Below are positions 37,412-46,764 of a stretch of DNA of 64,000 nucleotides, piece after piece (the stretch's first letter is position 1; every line of letters begins with the position of its first letter). Location: positions 1-64,000 of the forward strand of contig CAIOYD010000046.1 of the NCBI GenBank assembly GCA_903862415.1, read 5' to 3'. Under the pieces are notes generated by a model, which was not told the DNA's origin, did no database searches, and worked only from the letters and a program-made list of their open reading frames with translations. This DNA comes from an uncultured Oxalobacteraceae bacterium. Its GTDB lineage: Bacteria; Pseudomonadota; Gammaproteobacteria; Burkholderiales; Burkholderiaceae_D. The translations under genes and the position numbers were made by a program.

Positions 37412-40069
37412 ATGCTTTCGACCCCAAGATCAAACTCACCCACAACATCAGCACAAAACTCACCAATAATATCAAGATATAAAAAACCAAAACCTACCAT
37501 GCCGAGTATGGCAGGCTCCAGCCCACTCAATATGCCAGACCCAGATTCTGTGAGGGCAAATAAACAGCAAGCAGCATTTGGAAATCCTATCCACGTCACT
37601 TTTGAGAATCACGAACTCAGTTATGAGTATAAAAAGCCGTCGCTGAATAAATCACATACAAACACGCCTGGCCTTTACATAGTTGATCGTCGATACGATA
37701 AAGCCATATTTGATTACTCAAATTTAAGCCATGCCAATTTTAAAAAAACCATCATTAGCGATGCCTCATTTGAAGGTGCCAATCTTGAGCATATCAATTT
37801 TATAAAAGCAACGTTTGAAAAAAGCAATTTTAAAAATGCAAAATTAAATAACGCAAATTTAACGCAATCAACATTTATAAATGGAAATTTTAATGGCGCA
37901 AAATTAGAAGGAGCCATATTAACGAAAGCGGTATTAATTGGCAGTAACTTTAACCATTCAAACTCAACAAATGCCAATTTCACCGGATCAAATCTTGAAA
38001 ATACCAATTTCACAGCAGCTAATTTAATGGGCGCTGATTTTACTAACGCAAATTTAATAAAGAGCATATTCATTTATAGCAATTTAACCAAAGCCAACTT
38101 AAGCAATACCAATTTGCAAAATGCAAGCTTCAAAAATTCAGATTTTCATGAATCTGATTTACAAAACGCGTATATAAAAAACTCAATTATAGAAAAAGCT
38201 GACTTAACTAAAGCCGAATTAAACGGCGCTCAATTTGAGGGCAGCATATTAACTGATATCGATATACATCAAAAAAATTTAGTCGGTGGCAATTTTAAGA
38301 ATGCCCAACTAACACAAATAAATTTATCCGATTCCAAATTGAATAATGCAAATTTATCTGATGCCACTTTGCAAAGCAGCACTTTTTATCGAGCAAATTT
38401 AAAAAATGCCAACTTAAGTAACAGCAAAATACTCAACTGCAATTTTGATGGTGCAACACTGAACAATGCCAACCTGGATTCAGCCAGATTAGATTCACAC
38501 CTGTTGAGTTCAACTGATTTCAGACGCGCCAATCTAAATAAAGCCTGGTTCAAAGGCAGCGACATCAATCACCAGGAATTAATTAAGGCAGAAACAACGA
38601 ACTCAATTCCGCAACGGGCAATCTTATATAAGGCAAATTTATCCTACGCCAATCTGAATGAAGCCAGATGCAACCACATTAATTTGGATGAAGCCACATT
38701 AACAGGGGCCACAATAACGGCGGCACAAATGCAATGGGGCATACTCACTAAGGCCAATTTGACCGGGGCTGATTTGACCAAAGCAAATTTGTCCTCCGTG
38801 GATTTTAGCAGCGCCATTCTGAATGATGCCCAATTGATAGCAGCTGATGCAAGCAATGCCAACATGATTAATGCCCAGTTAGTTGGTGCCAACCTGACGG
38901 CAATTAATTGCCACAACGTCGATTTACGCTCCGCAGATCTAAGCAATGCCAACTTATCCGATAGTAATTTTAATTACGCAAATTTAAACGGCGCCAATCT
39001 GAGTGGAGCAACCTTAACAGGAGCAAATTTTTCCCGGGCAGGATTTCAGGGTGTCAATCTTAGCAATGTTGAATTGTCCCGTGTCAACTTCAAAGAAACT
39101 GATTTACATGGCATAAATTTGACCGGATTTAACTTAAGCGGCTCCAATTTTCGTAGAGCTAACTTACAAAACGTCAATCTGTCTGGTGCCAACTTAACAG
39201 GCGCAACTTTGTATGCTGCAGATATGCGTGGCGTAAATTTAAAGAACACCATTTTAAACGCTGCCAATTTTACCAAGGTCAATTTAAACAATACCAATCT
39301 ACAAAGTGTTAATTTTTCTGGCGTGATTATTGACATTCAAAATGCAACCAGCATCCATTTAAATGCAGCAAATTTAAGCAATGCTGATTTATCTGGTGTC
39401 AACCTGAACTTTGCCTCATTAGTCGGAGCAAATTTATCCGGGGCGAAATTACGAGGAACGCAATTGATTCAATCGGACCTGACTGAAGCCGATTTAACTG
39501 AAGCCGATTTATTCAAAGCGGATCTGGGTCTGTGCATTTTAAGCGGTACAAATTTCACTAAGGCCAATTTATCGAAAGCAAACCTGCAGGGAGTGAAATG
39601 CGAGGGAGCAGATATAGCTTCAAATGGCAGGGATAAAATGCAACTGGGTGACATTTCTCTACAAGATTTTGCGATTCTTAATAGTCAAAAATCTGTTGGA
39701 CAAGCAAATTTTACAACTACAAAATTACGTGAAGCCAACCTTACAGATGCGGTTTTAACTAATGCCAATTTTTATGATGCTGAACTTGAATTTGCAAAAA
39801 TGACAGGAGGAAATTTTAGCGGAAGCACTTTTCACAGTGCAAATTTAGCCAGCACCAATTTGATCAACGCCAATCTGACTAAAACAAATCTTTCAAACAC
39901 AAATTTATCTCGCGCAAACTTGACTGGTACCAACCTGAGCGGATCAAACTTAGCAGGTGCAATAATCACTGGTGCCGAGTTAAAAAACGCTGTCCTGCAC
40001 AACATATTGCGGGAAGATGGCGACCTGGTACATCTACAAAATAGTCAGGAAAACTGCAATTTAATGTAA
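37412..40069 (+). CDS. Giant pentapeptide-repeat protein ending in a CaaX-like box (CNLM)
   Basis: 885 residues from ATG 37412 (AAAAGGA upstream). Residues 1-95 are Ser/Pro/Lys-rich and probably disordered. From about 97 to 862 the protein is one long run of pentapeptide repeats of the A(N/D)Lxx type (SGANLTGATL, SNANLSDSNF), predicting a right-handed square beta-helix many turns long. The last 23 residues leave the repeat and end QENCNLM: Cys fourth from the end, Leu at a2 and Met last, which fits eukaryotic farnesylation. There is no signal peptide. The gene is AT-rich compared with its neighbours, suggesting horizontal gain. Known pentapeptide proteins include DNA mimics such as Qnr/MfpA, but those are about 200 residues; this size with a lipidation-like tail points instead to a scaffold or effector. 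Function unknown. Confidence 0.8.
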   Translation: MLSTPRSNSPTTSAQNSPIISRYKKPKPTMPSMAGSSPLNMPDPDSVRANKQQAAFGNPIHVTFENHELSYEYKKPSLNKSHTNTPGLYIVDRRYDKAIFDYSNLSHANFKKTIISDASFEGANLEHINFIKATFEKSNFKNAKLNNANLTQSTFINGNFNGAKLEGAILTKAVLIGSNFNHSNSTNANFTGSNLENTNFTAANLMGADFTNANLIKSIFIYSNLTKANLSNTNLQNASFKNSDFHESDLQNAYIKNSIIEKADLTKAELNGAQFEGSILTDIDIHQKNLVGGNFKNAQLTQINLSDSKLNNANLSDATLQSSTFYRANLKNANLSNSKILNCNFDGATLNNANLDSARLDSHLLSSTDFRRANLNKAWFKGSDINHQELIKAETTNSIPQRAILYKANLSYANLNEARCNHINLDEATLTGATITAAQMQWGILTKANLTGADLTKANLSSVDFSSAILNDAQLIAADASNANMINAQLVGANLTAINCHNVDLRSADLSNANLSDSNFNYANLNGANLSGATLTGANFSRAGFQGVNLSNVELSRVNFKETDLHGINLTGFNLSGSNFRRANLQNVNLSGANLTGATLYAADMRGVNLKNTILNAANFTKVNLNNTNLQSVNFSGVIIDIQNATSIHLNAANLSNADLSGVNLNFASLVGANLSGAKLRGTQLIQSDLTEADLTEADLFKADLGLCILSGTNFTKANLSKANLQGVKCEGADIASNGRDKMQLGDISLQDFAILNSQKSVGQANFTTTKLREANLTDAVLTNANFYDAELEFAKMTGGNFSGSTFHSANLASTNLINANLTKTNLSNTNLSRANLTGTNLSGSNLAGAIITGAELKNAVLHNILREDGDLVHLQNSQENCNLM

Positions 40070-40157
40070 CCCAAATCACTCCACTCAGAGAAGTTAAAAA
40101 AATCCAGAAAACAAAGCTAACTACCGGTTCAATTTAATTAACTAATTTGTGTTATGA

Positions 40158-42476
40158 ATGAAAGACTTAATTATGTTACCAGCACATACACTACCGCCCA
40201 TTGGCATTGATATGACAAAACTATTTTTCGATACACAACCTATTCAGAAAATAGAATGGAAAACCATCACCGTCGATAAATTTGATTCCATTCAAGATGA
40301 ACTAAAAAACCAAATCAATAACAAAGACAATCCCGATCGCATTCTCCTCATCAAGCATTTATTTAAAACTTACCACTCAGATGAGAGCTCACATGCTCTG
40401 AAAAATCAAATCAAAGAAGTATTACAAACGTTGGATTTCCAGGGTTTGGAATTACCCATGTTAGATGTCAGTGGCTTTGACTTGCGTAACTGCGCCATGC
40501 ATAACACTATCTTTGATACAGCCAAGTTTTTAAATTGTAATTTCTCACAACTTGATTTACGAAATACACAATTTTTATGGTGTAATTTGCGGGATTGTAA
40601 TTTTTCGCAAGCTAACTTAAGTGGCGCAATTTTATCGAATTGCCGTCTGGATAACAGTGCTTTGAGCGATGTCAATTTTTCCAATGCTCATTTATATTCC
40701 AATAATTTTACTCAGGCAAATTTTCATCACGCAAATTTCCAGGGCGCAGATTTATTTGCTTCGACTTTAGAAAGTGCCGATTTAGTTCTGGCTAATTTAT
40801 CCAACACCAATTTGCAAAATGTTAATTTGGCCAGCGCAAACCTGATGCAATGCCATTTAAAAAAAACACTGCTTGATGGTGCAAATATCAAAAAAACGAA
40901 TTTTACCCGTGCGTGTTTTGAAAAAATTGTTTGCTTAAATTTGGACTTAAGTAGTGCAAATCTAGACCATAGTGATTTCAACGACTGCGAAATTAACCAT
41001 GCTAAATTCTCTGCGTTAAATTTAACGCCCAACAATCTTAATTCTGTGCATTATAAAAATTCAACATTACAGCGTGCAGATTTCAGCAACGCAATTTTAC
41101 GTGAAAATGCATTCCAAGCTACTGATTTAAAAAATGCCATTGTTTATGAAAGCAAAATCACTGCTTCGCAATTTTATCTTTCTGATTTATCTGGTATTAA
41201 TTGGAAAAATTCTGAACTCGATGATGTTGAATTTTCAAATTCGATTTTATATGAAGCCGACTTTTCAGAAAAAAAATTGTCGAATATTTTTTTTAATAAC
41301 TCCAATCTCGTCGGTGCAAACTTATTGCATGTCAGTTTAACTCACTGCCGGATATCCGAAGGGGATTTAACCGGAGTGAATTGGGAGCATACCACGCAAC
41401 ATAATTCTGAATTTTCAACCTGCCTTCTGGTTAACTCTGATTTGAATCACGCAACAATTCAAAGTTGTCGTTTTTTGGATTCGAACTGCATCGGAGCAAA
41501 TTTCGAACAGGCCATTTTCCTGCCTGTGGAATTGACCAATTCAAATTATCTTGAAACCGACTTCAATTCTGGACTATGGAGTCCCTGTGTTTTTACCAAT
41601 ATCAATAGCACTGATGCCAATTTTAGTCATGCTTTTTTAGCGGTAACGAAAATGACCAATTCCATTTTTAAAAATGCCGTTTTTGTTAACTCAAAATTAA
41701 CATCATGTACTTTTGATGGGACGGATTTATCCACTGCCAACTTACAAGATTCATCGATGGTGAATGTAATATTTAATAGATCAAATTTAACCACAGCCGA
41801 TTTTTCTAACGCTAATCTTCAACATGTCAATTTCAATCAGGCTATTCTTTCTGGAACCAATTTCGCTAAAGCGCATTTTACAGATTGCGAATTCAAAACT
41901 TCGCGATTTCTCGGAACGCATTTTAATGACGCGGACTTAAGCGCTGCTGATTTAAGTGAGATGACTATTCATGACTGTCATTTTAAAAATGCCATTATGC
42001 CGGATACTAATTTGATGAATTCACATTTGCGGTCAGTTAATTTCGAATACTGTAATTTGCGCAATTCCAATTTCCAAGGAGTCGAATTTTATGGCTATGA
42101 AGGACTCAAGGACACACAGAATCAGGTAGTGTTACGCGGAGCAGATTTAACTAATGCCAACCTGACTTCAGCCCAGGGAAAGTATCTCGATCTGAGCGGT
42201 GCCAACCTGAGAAATGCCACCTTAAGTAATGGAAATTTCAGCTTCTCCTCTTTTCGTGCTGCCAATTTATCGCAGGCGGATTTATCCAATGCAATTGTTA
42301 CTGGTGTGGATTTTCGTGATGCTAATCTTGACGGAGCCAATCTGACTGGAGTTGACTTGACTGGCGTCTGCCTTACCGGCGCCTCTCTCAATGGGACGAT
42401 TTGCTCACCAATGCCAATTGTACGGCCTGAACAGATTGCAGTAATAAAACGTCAGGAAAAATGTGTGTTGCAGTAA
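40158..42476 (+). CDS. Second giant pentapeptide-repeat protein ending in a CaaX-like box (CVLQ)
   Basis: 772 residues. The first 95 residues form a mixed non-repeat domain (TKLFFDTQPIQKIEWKT, helical KNQIKEVLQTL), then pentapeptide repeats run to about residue 755, more degenerate than in the first protein (many N and C: FLNCNFSQLDLRNTQ, LRNSNFQGVEF) but cleaner at the end (SGANLRNATL, DGANLTGVDL). The tail ends RQEKCVLQ, a canonical farnesylation-type box in form (Cys, Val, Leu, Gln; compare CVLS of H-Ras). The two proteins differ in their N-terminal domains but share the architecture of N-domain, long beta-helix and short tail with Cys at -4. It starts 88 nt after the first gene, AT-rich, probably in the same transcript. 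Confidence 0.8.
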   Translation: MKDLIMLPAHTLPPIGIDMTKLFFDTQPIQKIEWKTITVDKFDSIQDELKNQINNKDNPDRILLIKHLFKTYHSDESSHALKNQIKEVLQTLDFQGLELPMLDVSGFDLRNCAMHNTIFDTAKFLNCNFSQLDLRNTQFLWCNLRDCNFSQANLSGAILSNCRLDNSALSDVNFSNAHLYSNNFTQANFHHANFQGADLFASTLESADLVLANLSNTNLQNVNLASANLMQCHLKKTLLDGANIKKTNFTRACFEKIVCLNLDLSSANLDHSDFNDCEINHAKFSALNLTPNNLNSVHYKNSTLQRADFSNAILRENAFQATDLKNAIVYESKITASQFYLSDLSGINWKNSELDDVEFSNSILYEADFSEKKLSNIFFNNSNLVGANLLHVSLTHCRISEGDLTGVNWEHTTQHNSEFSTCLLVNSDLNHATIQSCRFLDSNCIGANFEQAIFLPVELTNSNYLETDFNSGLWSPCVFTNINSTDANFSHAFLAVTKMTNSIFKNAVFVNSKLTSCTFDGTDLSTANLQDSSMVNVIFNRSNLTTADFSNANLQHVNFNQAILSGTNFAKAHFTDCEFKTSRFLGTHFNDADLSAADLSEMTIHDCHFKNAIMPDTNLMNSHLRSVNFEYCNLRNSNFQGVEFYGYEGLKDTQNQVVLRGADLTNANLTSAQGKYLDLSGANLRNATLSNGNFSFSSFRAANLSQADLSNAIVTGVDFRDANLDGANLTGVDLTGVCLTGASLNGTICSPMPIVRPEQIAVIKRQEKCVLQ

Positions 42477-42608
42477 TTCAATCAACAATCCGGACTATCC
42501 ACAATCATGCCCATCACCGCATTAAAACAAACTGTCATCAAGCGTACGTTCGCTGCCTGCCGTTTGTGTGGAAACTCGCTTTAACCATAACAATGCCAAG
42601 GACTTTAT

Positions 42609-44810
42609 ATGCAAATCACTTTACCTTTCACCATGAAACTCACTGCCAACACCATGAAGCGCTCATGGACTCAGGACAATCAGGCTGTTGCTGATAAAGC
42701 TGCCCATTACACACAAACCCTGGCACAGGAATTGATCAGGCTTCTTGTCAGTGTGTGCACCCAGGGACTTTCTGAGCTTTATCACGAAGCAAATTCAAAT
42801 ACCAAAAAACAGGCAATGATTCAACTGGAAAAAGCCATTGCCGAGGCTGACATAGAAAATATGACCGAGCAAGCCATTACCCTTTCTGTCCGCGTTTCTG
42901 ACACTCTCACACAAACCGTGACATTCTATGAAAACGTAGGTGATGAGTGCATCTCTGGATTGATTAACGGGGAACGTTTTAAACTTAGCGGGTACGCCAA
43001 TTTATCAGAATTAAAGCGACATGCTTTACGCGATTTACTCAACAATAGTGTATTGTCAGAACTTACTCCGATAGAAATTAACACCTATCAAGAAACTTTA
43101 AATAATACCCCTCGGGTTAACACACTGTTCCCAAAGATAACCCAGCCTCACATTCACGTTTCTTCTAGAAATTTTGATAAAACAAATTGTTCCTTAAAAA
43201 GTGTAATGTTAAAAAATAGAATGTATTCCTGCGTAAATTTCAATAACATTCGCAGCGACAAGAATACTATCTTTGAAAATGTTACGCTTACCCATTCAAC
43301 GATGGAAAAGATGGAGTTGCCCTATTTACACTGCAATAATGTTGAGTTTCGTTGCGGAATAAAAGACTCAAATTTATCTCATCTTGTTATGATCAATTCC
43401 ATTATTACTAGCCCCTTTCATTCTTCTGGGCTAATCGATACCAATTTTGAGCGCGCCCAATTTACCAATGTAAAGTTTAGTATTACAGCGCAAAATTGCA
43501 ATTTTGAATATGCCATTTTTAATAATGTCAGTTTGAATGATTCGAGATTTAATGCAGTCAATTTCAAACATACCAATTTCATTCAATTGGACCTGAATCA
43601 TTGCCAATTTGATGAAGACTGCCAATTTGACGATACCAGCATTGAATTAAAACTCCCGGCGAACTGGAATGCTCCTGAGCTGAATTGCCAACTCAATCAT
43701 TTGCATTGGAAATCTCAAGGCAGTCTGCTGACCTCCATTGACTCCATCAGTGACACCTATATTGATCTCAAAGCAAACTTGATGCATCAAATAATAGATT
43801 CTCTGGAAAACGTCAATGATCTCAGTCTTGTTCAAGCTGCCTTTCTTGATATTGTTGAGAATAAAAATCCACTTTATTTGCAGGATGAAGATATTAAGCA
43901 ATTTGTGATTGAGCGAATTTTACCGTCCCAGGAGGGACGCAAAGAAGTCATGTTGGTCGGTAGCGAATATAAAATAGTTAATTCTGGCGTTACCCAAGAA
44001 CCAATTCGGCCTGAGTATTGCCACACCTGGGCTCCCGTTGTGCCGCCTGATGAATCTAATTCAAAAGATATGGCACTGTTATCCAATCCGCCTGCTGATA
44101 GTTCTGTTCCTATTCATTTACTGCCCGAAAACAACCACACTGACATTCCCGATCAACAGTCTGCTCAGACTGATTCAGGATATGCTGCGCTCCCACCCAC
44201 TCCTCCGCCATCCACTCCTCTGGTTGATGAAGAATCGGATTCTGATGAATCATTTGAATCTCCACGGAAACGGCCACCCAACTCAATGGCCGAATGGCAA
44301 GAACAGTGGCGTAAACCTAAATGCAGCAGTGCGTCTGAAAATCAAATAGCTGATTCTCACCCTAACGCAAATAACTATAATTTTAGTCACCCATTGGAAA
44401 ATCGCATCGGTGATGATGAATCTGAAAGCCAAAATGGGAAATATAATAAACCTGCTTTGCCTATTCCAAAAACAGTGGCTCCTACTACAAAACGGTTATA
44501 TCGCGAACCATTTCCTCATGCCGCAGGTGGTGCTGCCATCGAAAATTTAAATCAAATTAAACTAAAGAAAAATGACATTTCTATTCCAAAGGGGAATAAA
44601 AATCTTGAGATCGATCCGGACTCATCATCTGAAGAAATTGATGAAGCTGAAGCTCAACGTCAATGGGAATATCGTAATATACCCGCCAGCGTATATAGTA
44701 AAATGCAGGGGTACAAAATTGCTGCGCTAGGTGGTCGTTGTGCTGAACGCACAAGTATAGCTGAGGGTGGTGACCCGGCAGAAGCAGGCAAATACTCAAA
44801 ATACAAATAA
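42609..44810 (+). CDS. Unknown protein with degenerate pentapeptide repeats and a proline-rich, acidic C-terminal half
   Basis: 733 residues from ATG 42609 (AAGGA upstream). Residues 1-165 are mainly helical in appearance; 165-345 are a degenerate pentapeptide-like stretch (TNFERAQFTNVKFS, SRFNAVNFKHTNF); 350-460 again helical; the rest is low complexity, with LPPTPPPSTPLVDEE, an acidic run (DSDESFESPRKRPP), and further disordered blocks ending in ISIPKGNKN and EAGKYSKYK. It has no CaaX box. Proline-rich segments of this kind are unusual for a housekeeping bacterial protein and resemble eukaryotic SH3-type ligands, which would suit a host-delivered protein; this is speculation. It is AT-rich, third in the island, and family is not recognised. 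Confidence 0.65.
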   Translation: MQITLPFTMKLTANTMKRSWTQDNQAVADKAAHYTQTLAQELIRLLVSVCTQGLSELYHEANSNTKKQAMIQLEKAIAEADIENMTEQAITLSVRVSDTLTQTVTFYENVGDECISGLINGERFKLSGYANLSELKRHALRDLLNNSVLSELTPIEINTYQETLNNTPRVNTLFPKITQPHIHVSSRNFDKTNCSLKSVMLKNRMYSCVNFNNIRSDKNTIFENVTLTHSTMEKMELPYLHCNNVEFRCGIKDSNLSHLVMINSIITSPFHSSGLIDTNFERAQFTNVKFSITAQNCNFEYAIFNNVSLNDSRFNAVNFKHTNFIQLDLNHCQFDEDCQFDDTSIELKLPANWNAPELNCQLNHLHWKSQGSLLTSIDSISDTYIDLKANLMHQIIDSLENVNDLSLVQAAFLDIVENKNPLYLQDEDIKQFVIERILPSQEGRKEVMLVGSEYKIVNSGVTQEPIRPEYCHTWAPVVPPDESNSKDMALLSNPPADSSVPIHLLPENNHTDIPDQQSAQTDSGYAALPPTPPPSTPLVDEESDSDESFESPRKRPPNSMAEWQEQWRKPKCSSASENQIADSHPNANNYNFSHPLENRIGDDESESQNGKYNKPALPIPKTVAPTTKRLYREPFPHAAGGAAIENLNQIKLKKNDISIPKGNKNLEIDPDSSSEEIDEAEAQRQWEYRNIPASVYSKMQGYKIAALGGRCAERTSIAEGGDPAEAGKYSKYK

Positions 44811-44965
44811 GACGATATCTCTAACATTCAGAATGATGAAAGCACCTTTTATTCACGCCATTTATACTTGGTTAGTGCAGGTTGTCACTTTAAAGTACGA
44901 TTACAACGAGTCCAGTGAGTCACCTTTAATCTAAACATTTCCTACCAACCTTCATCAAATTTATT

Positions 44966-45631
44966 ATGTCATACTCATCATTTCCATCATCAGAACTGAA
45001 GGCCATTCTCTGGGATAATGATGGTGTCTTAGTTAATACTGAACATTTGTTTTACCAAGTAAACCGTGATTTTTTTTTGGAATATGGAATTGAATTAACT
45101 CAGCAACATTTTTTTAATTGGTTTTTAAAGGACAGTTGCGGTGCCTGGCATTTACTGGAGTTACCAAGCGAGAAAATTGATGTGTTACGCACTGAACGAA
45201 ACCGGCGCTATCACCAATACCTGAAGCGGGCAGAAGGGTTAGAGTTCCAGGACATTCGTCGAATATTGGAGTAACTTGCCCCGCATCTTCGCATGGGCAT
45301 TGTGACCAGCGCCCGGCGAGACGATTTTTATGCAATTCACAGAAAGCTCGCATTATTGCCTTATTTTGAATTTGTGGTAATGGAAGGTGATTATGCCAAG
45401 AGTAAACCTTATCCGGATCCCTACTTGGTTGGGCTTGATCGACTTGGTCTCGATGCTAATCAATGTTTGGCAGTAGAAGATTCGCCGCGTGGCTTACAAT
45501 CAGCCATCGCTGCAGGAATTGATTGTGTGATCATTAAAAGCGAATTGACTGCAGGTTATGATTTTAGTGGTGCAAGCCATATCGTTGAATCACACGAACA
45601 ATTGCTGGAAGCAATTATGCTTTTCAGCTAA
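44966..45631 (+). pseudogene. HAD-family phosphatase broken by one in-frame stop
   Basis: Two pieces in the same frame (44966-45274 and 45275-45631) make one HAD hydrolase of the beta-phosphoglucomutase/phosphatase type. The nucleophile motif is AILWDNDGVLVNTEHL, then a helical cap; after the TAA at 45272-45274 come motif II (MGIVTSARRDDFY), the Lys motif (YAKSKPYPDPYLVGL) and the acidic motif (VEDSPRGLQSAIAAG). There is no frameshift; a GAA or CAA codon changed to TAA would explain it (ILE-stop-LAPHL). It may be a recent nonsense mutation, a sequencing error, or readthrough. The second part has no good start of its own and lacks the nucleophile. The gene borders the AT-rich island. Confidence 0.85.
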
Positions 45632-45659
45632 TACCCTGCGTCCCGCCTAACTTACGGTT

Positions 45660-45665
45660 TACAAT
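45660..45665 (+). promoter_or_regulatory. Promoter-like -10 (TTTACAATAGCGC)
   Basis: A TACAAT hexamer followed by AGCGC lies about 50 nt upstream of the 2Fe-2S protein gene. Nearly the same 13-mer recurs upstream of the lipoprotein gene (48782-48794), suggesting a shared housekeeping-type promoter. No convincing -35 is seen. Confidence 0.35.
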
Positions 45666-45714
45666 AGCGCCCTGTGCTGTTTTTTGGCTTTCTGACTCAT
45701 TCAGGCCCTATTCC

Positions 45715-46065
45715 ATGACAAATCCACCTGCGTTTTTTCAACATCATGTGTTTTTTTGCATCAACCAGCGTGACGATGGTCGTGCCAGTTGTGGCGATTG
45801 CGGAGCCACCGCGGTGCAAAAATATGCCAAACAACAGATTAAAGCCCTCGGGCTGAACGGCCCGGGCAAGATTCGCATCAATCAGGCCGGTTGCCTGGAT
45901 CGCTGCGACTCCGGCCCGGTGCTGGTGGTCTACCCGGAAGGTATCTGGTACACCTATGTGGACAAGGACGATATCGATGAAATCATCGACTCGCATTTAG
46001 TCCACGGCACCATCGTGCGGCGCCTGCAACTGGCTGATCCCAACCCAACCCTGCCGACTGTATGA
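45715..46065 (+). CDS. Thioredoxin-like [2Fe-2S] ferredoxin-family protein
   Basis: The 116-residue protein has four cysteines in the pattern of the thioredoxin-like 2Fe-2S family: Cys15 and Cys26 (FFCINQRDDGRASCGDC) and Cys60 and Cys64 (NQAGCLDRCDSGP), with VVYPEGIWYTYV after them. Relatives are NuoE and the stand-alone ferredoxins next to hydrolases in proteobacteria. It probably carries one electron or acts as a sensor or metal-delivery protein; the role is not fixed by sequence. It overlaps the next gene by 4 nt. Confidence 0.88.
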   Translation: MTNPPAFFQHHVFFCINQRDDGRASCGDCGATAVQKYAKQQIKALGLNGPGKIRINQAGCLDRCDSGPVLVVYPEGIWYTYVDKDDIDEIIDSHLVHGTIVRRLQLADPNPTLPTV

Positions 46066-46682
46066 ACTCTCAAACCATCGCTTTTTTTCTCAACGGCGCT
46101 GCCGGCCAACTGGAATGTGCGCTTGACCTGCCACCCGACCAGACGCCACGCGGTATTGCCCTGGTCGCTCACCCGCATCCGCTGTATGGTGGCACGATGG
46201 ATAACAAGGTGGCGCAAACACTGGCGCGCACCTTTATCGCACTCGGTTACGCCACTGCCCGGATGAATTTTCGCGGCGTGGGTCTCTCGGCCGGTGTGCA
46301 TGATCATGGCCTGGGTGAAACCGACGATATGCACGTTTTGCTGGCACATATGCAGCGTGAATATCCCGGCTTGCCACTGGCACTGGCCGGTTTTTCTTTT
46401 GGCACCTTTGTGCAATCTCGCCTGCAACGGCTGCTGGCAGCACAGCACACGCCACCGCAACGGCTGGTGTTCATCGGTTGTGCCGCCGGGAAATGGGACT
46501 TGGGCGAGGTTCCCGCGAGTACTATTGTGATCCACGGTGAGCTCGATGACACCATTCCGCTGGCCGATGTGCTGAATTGGGCCCGGCCACAGGATTTGCC
46601 GGTGACCGTGATTCCCGGTGCTGATCATTTCTTCCATCGCAAATTGCATCACATTAAAAATTTAGTAACAGCGCTATGGTAA
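46062..46682 (+). CDS. Alpha/beta hydrolase of the COG2945 type
   Basis: A 206-residue hydrolase: HPHPLYGGTMDNKVAQTLA, the nucleophile elbow GFSFGTFVQSR, the acid in HGELDDTIPLADV and His in ADHFFHRKLHH. Its substrate is unknown; the group is close to small carboxylesterases and dienelactone-hydrolase-like enzymes. Coupled by a 4-nt overlap to the ferredoxin-like gene, a common pairing in Burkholderiales. Confidence 0.85.
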   Translation: MNSQTIAFFLNGAAGQLECALDLPPDQTPRGIALVAHPHPLYGGTMDNKVAQTLARTFIALGYATARMNFRGVGLSAGVHDHGLGETDDMHVLLAHMQREYPGLPLALAGFSFGTFVQSRLQRLLAAQHTPPQRLVFIGCAAGKWDLGEVPASTIVIHGELDDTIPLADVLNWARPQDLPVTVIPGADHFFHRKLHHIKNLVTALW

Positions 46683-46764
46683 AGGCGGCTTTTAATGGCA
46701 CAATTTGGTCTTGATTTGTATTGCTGTTTTCTTATTGTTTTCTTTTAGTTGAAGTGTGTTACTC

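Noticed and set aside
37700-42400. Tandem short DNA repeats, possibly CRISPR or minisatellite
   Set aside because: The periodicity is 15 bp and comes from pentapeptide codons in long open frames; there are no constant repeats with unique spacers.
42609-44810. CaaX box on the third island protein
   Set aside because: Its end is YSKYK, with no Cys near the terminus, so it does not share the motif.
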